From: JBBSUX01 sp038234045 | Lineage (GTDB): Bacteria > Pseudomonadota > Gammaproteobacteria > Burkholderiales > Burkholderiaceae_C | Assembly (NCBI GenBank): GCA_038234045.1 | Contig: JBBSUX010000036.1 | Location: 1-18,517 of the forward strand | DNA: 18,517 nucleotides | Direction: 5' to 3' | In this document: positions 15,536 to 18,517 of the stretch, one piece after another | Layout of the letters: every line of letters begins with the position of its first letter | How positions within the stretch are numbered: the stretch's first letter is position 1 | Position numbers and translations under genes: made by a program | Notes under the pieces: model-generated | The model's input: only the letters and a program-made list of their open reading frames with translations | Told to the model about the DNA's origin: nothing | The model's database searches: none

Positions 15536-16683
15536 CGCGCCGACTCCTGCATGGCGGAGGTCTGCCAGAGATGTGCGCGCGGATTGCGCAGGTAGTCCAA
15601 CAGCGCCAGCATCGCACTCGCGTTGAGGCTGACAAAGGCGCTGGCGATACGAATGGGCAGCACTCGCCCGGCCATGCTTGGCCAGGCGCGCCCGGTTGCT
15701 GCCATCAGGTATCCGGCGCACTGGAGGGCCAGCAGCAGCAGGTAGACTCGGCTGCCGCCCAGACTGAGCGCAACGTTGGCGCCGAGAACAAACAGCAGTA
15801 GCCAAGGTGCCAGCAGCCGCAGCCACTTGTGGCCCCACAGACGAAGTGCAAGTGGATGGCATCCGGGCATAGCCAGCGCGGGCCATCGATGTAGCAGCTG
15901 AAAATTGCCAGCGAGGGTCCGGCGTTTGCGACGCTCTTCCTCGGCAGCGTCTTTGCTGGCACGATCAAATGCAAGGGCTCGCGGTTCGAAAACCACGCGG
16001 TGGCCGCCTGCCACGATGTGCAGTGGGATCCACATGTCGTCAAGCACAATGCCTTCCGGGATCGAAGGCAGCAGGCTGCGGCGTGCGACATACAGCGCGC
16101 CCGTGACGCCGACCAGCGAACCGCTTGCGCTTTCGAAACGTCGGATCATCTTCTCGAAACGCCAATAGGCATCAATGCCGCGCCCGTAGCCGGTTTGAGC
16201 CTCAAGGACGAGTTCGCCGCTGACAGCGCCAACGGCAGGATCTGCCATGCACTCGGCGAGCATGCGTGCGGCCTGGGGATCGAGTTGCTGGCGTACATCG
16301 GTGAACAGCACAAGTTCAGCGTCGAGTTGTGCAAGAGCGCTGCCGATGCATGCTGACTTGCCTCGGCGCAGTGGGTGCGCGAAAACGCGCACTCGATCGG
16401 AGGGGAATGCGCGGGCTATCGATTCGGTGGTGTCACCACAGCCATCGCAGATCACGGTGATACGTAGTTGTGAGCGTGGGTAATCCAAGGCGTCCAGGGT
16501 CTTCAGCTTGGCCGAGATGTGCTCTGCTGCGTCGTGCACGACCAGAAGCACGTCAACGGTGGGCGTCTGCGGCGCAGCATGGACCGGTCGGGCGCGCAGC
16601 GTCGCCAGCATTGCCATCACTGCGGGATAACCGGCATACGTGAAACCGATAAGCAGCAGTGATGACCAGAACGCGACCGTCAT
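15532..16683 (-). CDS. GT2-family membrane glycosyltransferase
   Basis: This 383-residue protein has one N-terminal membrane helix (about 5-27), a GT-A domain (43-262) and three C-terminal hydrophobic segments (about 289-310, 313-329, 345-363). The GT2 motifs deviate from the usual ones: I-C-D-G-C-G-D-T-T (78-86) instead of D-G-S-x-D, L-F-T-D-V-R-Q (126-132) as the metal-binding D-x-D-like site, and L-D-D-M-W (214-218) as the likely catalytic base region. The usual Q-x-x-R-W is absent; R-K-R-R-T-L-A-G-N (252-260) occupies that place. The same set of variants occurs in a known EPS-locus subgroup, so it is likely active. Donor and product are unknown. The start ATG 16683 overlaps the deacetylase stop as ATGA and has GGAG five bases upstream. 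Confidence 0.87.
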   Translation of the reverse strand: MTVAFWSSLLLIGFTYAGYPAVMAMLATLRARPVHAAPQTPTVDVLLVVHDAAEHISAKLKTLDALDYPRSQLRITVICDGCGDTTESIARAFPSDRVRVFAHPLRRGKSACIGSALAQLDAELVLFTDVRQQLDPQAARMLAECMADPAVGAVSGELVLEAQTGYGRGIDAYWRFEKMIRRFESASGSLVGVTGALYVARRSLLPSIPEGIVLDDMWIPLHIVAGGHRVVFEPRALAFDRASKDAAEEERRKRRTLAGNFQLLHRWPALAMPGCHPLALRLWGHKWLRLLAPWLLLFVLGANVALSLGGSRVYLLLLALQCAGYLMAATGRAWPSMAGRVLPIRIASAFVSLNASAMLALLDYLRNPRAHLWQTSAMQESAR

Positions 16684-17486
16684 GTGGACTCCGCACTGTT
16701 GAGCGCACGGGCCCGCATTCGCTCGTAGCGCGCATCGCCCATGATCTGCTTGGCCATGGACAGAGCTGCGTAGCGCACGCGCTCAGGCGCCAATGCTGTG
16801 CGTCCGCCGCCCAACCATCGGGAAAGGGTTGGGAGCGCAAGGCTTGAGGTGACGGCCATCCGCGGTAGCGCGTTGCATGCCTCGATATCGGAGATCCGCC
16901 CAGGGCGGGAAGAGAGGACATGGCGATAGCCACAATCCTGCGCAATGGCCACGAGGTCCAATGGCATGCGCCCACCTGGCGGTGCCAGCAGGGAAACTGC
17001 CTTGCCGATCGAGTCCCCGATCAGCTCGCGGGCCTGGATCAGTGTCTTGGCCAGCTTGTCCGTTTCCAGGTGGGTCATGTAGACGTGGTCGTAGCCGTGT
17101 GACTGAATCGACATGCCATTATTGGCCATTGAGCGCAACTGGCTCCATGTCGCGAATCCGGGGGTGCCGACCCGCGCCGGATTGATAAAGAAGTCGGCCC
17201 GCATTCCTCGATCTTGCAACATCGGAAAGGCCAGGGTGAAGTCGCTTTCGTGACCGTCGTCGAAGGTAAGCAGCGCCGTTGCGTCGCTCTCACCGGAAAG
17301 CCAATCGCGGGCGCAGCCACCACCACCACCTAGTCGTGCGATCAGGTCCAGCTGCGCCCCGAACCCCACGGCGCAAAGCGTGTATTGGGGGTCCAGCCCG
17401 CACACATCATCCCCAGCCGACAGGGCGTGGTACATCAATGCGACAGCGTGGCGAGGCTCGCGAAATGGCGAATGCAAAACTTCCAT
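16680..17486 (-). CDS. polysaccharide deacetylase (NodB/CE4-like)
   Basis: This 268-residue protein has a NodB-type fold. Motif 1 is L-L-T-F-D-D-G-H (72-79, D76/D77), motif 2 is S-H-G-Y-D-H (129-134, giving H130 and H134), and motif 3 is A-P-P-G-G-R (168-173), where A168 replaces the common Arg. These would hold the metal and the catalytic base for removal of N- or O-acetyl groups. There is no signal peptide after the chosen start, so it may act on a cytoplasmic intermediate, unlike most secreted members. ATG 17486 was chosen because M-E-V-L-H-S-P-F leads straight into H-A-V-A-L-M-Y-H. A longer frame (to 17669) runs into the upstream gene and looks artefactual. A run of five Gly (53-57) comes from repeated GGT codons. 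Confidence 0.85.
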   Translation of the reverse strand: MEVLHSPFREPRHAVALMYHALSAGDDVCGLDPQYTLCAVGFGAQLDLIARLGGGGGCARDWLSGESDATALLTFDDGHESDFTLAFPMLQDRGMRADFFINPARVGTPGFATWSQLRSMANNGMSIQSHGYDHVYMTHLETDKLAKTLIQARELIGDSIGKAVSLLAPPGGRMPLDLVAIAQDCGYRHVLSSRPGRISDIEACNALPRMAVTSSLALPTLSRWLGGGRTALAPERVRYAALSMAKQIMGDARYERMRARALNSAEST

Positions 17487-17496
17487 GGTGATTGGA

Positions 17497-18517
17497 TCAG
17501 CGCCGGTAGGTGAATGACACCGCCGCGACATTCTCGACGTAGCTTTGGCCCGCCAAGTCGCTGTCGCGCTCACGGCGCTGCAGGTCGGCGCGGTAGCTCC
17601 AATGGCGGGTAAGCTCATGAACGATGCCAACGCCGACGTTCGTGTCGCGGTCGTCCCTCCCCAAGTCACGGAACTCGCGCTGCTGCACGGCCGCTACGCC
17701 GAGCAGCGTCAGGTTCGTCCGCAGCCGCCATGCGGCGTCAAGGATCACGCCTCTGTTCTCCTGGTCGGGAGCAAGGCCGTTGAGGTAGTTCAGACGCGCA
17801 TAGTAAGGGCTGACTTGAAAGTTTAGTCGCACGCCTCTGAAGCGATAACCAAGGCTGGCTCGTTGCTCCCGATACACGTCCGGCACGATCTGCAGGCCGG
17901 GGTCGTCGGGCGCGCCGATAACGGTGGTTTCAGGAATGCCAACCAGCAGGATCAGGTTCTGCGCAGCATCGGTAAACTGGTAGCTGGCGCGGAGGTCGAC
18001 GGTGCTGCGCGGCGAGAACCTCCACGCCACCGTGCTGCGGAACATGGGACCGGCTGAATCGCTTTCGCTTCCTCGCCCCTCCAGCCGCGTGTAGCCGGCG
18101 TCGATGTCCACGTCAATCGAGGCGAGTTCGCTGCGATAATTCAGGTACGCGTCGTAGCGGTCGTAGTCGAATGAAGAACCGATGCGATCGAACTCGATGC
18201 GCGTGGCCTGCGCGTTCAGGGTCAGTTGATCCGTGGGATTCAGCCGGCGCTCCAGCCGGCCAGCGACGGAAAACCGGTCGCTGTTGAAGCTGTCTGTTTC
18301 CTCGGCATAGCTGTTGGTGTAGCGCAGATCAAGCTGCCCCAGCGTGGTAGCGCCAAAGCGCGCGAACAGGCTTGGGCCGGCCACCAGCACGTTGGTCTGC
18401 TGCCCGTTGCCAGGGGTGAATGCTGTCAGGGTGCTCACCGACTGGCGGCTCAGCGAGTTTGTGGCCTCGAAAGTCAGACGGTCAGGCCGGATGATCCAGT
18501 TCAATCTACCGGAGAAC
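17497..18517 (-). CDS. outer-membrane beta-barrel protein of EPS locus, C-terminal part
   Basis: The frame is open to the window edge, so the N-terminus and signal peptide are missing; about 339 residues are present. The sequence is a run of alternating-polarity strands rich in Arg, Asp, Tyr and Phe, such as Q-L-D-L-R-Y-T-N-S-Y and A-S-L-G-Y-R-F-R-G-V-R-L-N-F-Q-V-S-P-Y-Y, and it ends V-S-F-T-Y-R-R. This is the pattern of an outer-membrane barrel. The visible start, F-S-G-R-L-N-W-I-I-R-P-D-R-L-T-F-E, resembles barrels encoded in exosortase-associated EPS loci (TIGR03016/EpsL-like), where they are thought to act in export or anchoring. It is the first gene of the visible operon, and ten bases separate its stop from the deacetylase ATG. 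Family assignment is from memory of the pattern and is tentative. Confidence 0.75.
   Translation of the reverse strand, partial: FSGRLNWIIRPDRLTFEATNSLSRQSVSTLTAFTPGNGQQTNVLVAGPSLFARFGATTLGQLDLRYTNSYAEETDSFNSDRFSVAGRLERRLNPTDQLTLNAQATRIEFDRIGSSFDYDRYDAYLNYRSELASIDVDIDAGYTRLEGRGSESDSAGPMFRSTVAWRFSPRSTVDLRASYQFTDAAQNLILLVGIPETTVIGAPDDPGLQIVPDVYREQRASLGYRFRGVRLNFQVSPYYARLNYLNGLAPDQENRGVILDAAWRLRTNLTLLGVAAVQQREFRDLGRDDRDTNVGVGIVHELTRHWSYRADLQRRERDSDLAGQSYVENVAAVSFTYRR

Noticed and set aside
17310..17340. Short trinucleotide repeat in the deacetylase gene
   Set aside because: Only five Gly codons; it gives a poly-Gly loop, and unit changes would keep frame. Too short to call a regulatory repeat.

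Overview
The window is a GC-rich stretch of what looks like a Gram-negative exopolysaccharide (EPS) locus. It holds a lipid-linked-sugar flippase, an O-antigen ligase/Wzy-type polymerase, four glycosyltransferases, a polysaccharide deacetylase, two asparagine-synthase-like amidotransferases and an outer-membrane beta-barrel protein. Gene content and sequence style resemble the EPS loci of Xanthomonadaceae-like Gammaproteobacteria (Lysobacter/Luteimonas relatives) and the exosortase-associated EPS loci of Proteobacteria. No exosortase or PEP-CTERM protein is inside the window, so that link and the taxon are inferences. I saw no tRNA, rRNA, CRISPR array, insertion sequence or integrase.

Layout. 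Bases 1-470 (+) are the 3' end of an alpha/beta hydrolase cut by the window edge. It overlaps a 570-residue protein (to 2164) with a formyltransferase-like N-terminal region and a GH43-like beta-propeller of the glucosamine inositolphosphorylceramide transferase (GINT1_N) type. A gene-free gap (2165-2472) follows. Then comes a minus-strand secreted beta-propeller protein (2473-4200), with a 9-base C tract in its coding strand. A divergent control region of about 450 bases (4201-4651) separates it from the plus-strand flippase (to 6163) and an ElyC/YdcF-type DUF218 protein (6212-6967). That gene meets the minus-strand operon tail to tail, with one base between the stop codons.

The minus-strand operon is read from 18517 down to 6969: outer-membrane beta-barrel (incomplete at its 5' end), deacetylase, GT2, GT4 (WcaL/AmsK-like), GT4, degenerate asparagine synthase, GT4, complete asparagine synthase, polymerase/ligase. 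Six of the eight junctions are ATGA overlaps or stops one or two bases before the next ATG. The genes are therefore almost certainly co-translated.

How the genes may work together (inference). The glycosyltransferases build a repeat unit on undecaprenyl phosphate, the flippase moves it across the inner membrane, and the Wzy-like protein polymerises it. The deacetylase and the amidotransferases would decorate the chain, for example by converting uronic acids to uronamides as proposed for O-antigen AsnB homologues. The beta-barrel may serve in the outer membrane. The points most worth following up are the amidotransferase pair in which one member has lost its glutaminase nucleophile, the secreted propeller with a histidine in each of five repeats, and the formyltransferase-like/propeller fusion.
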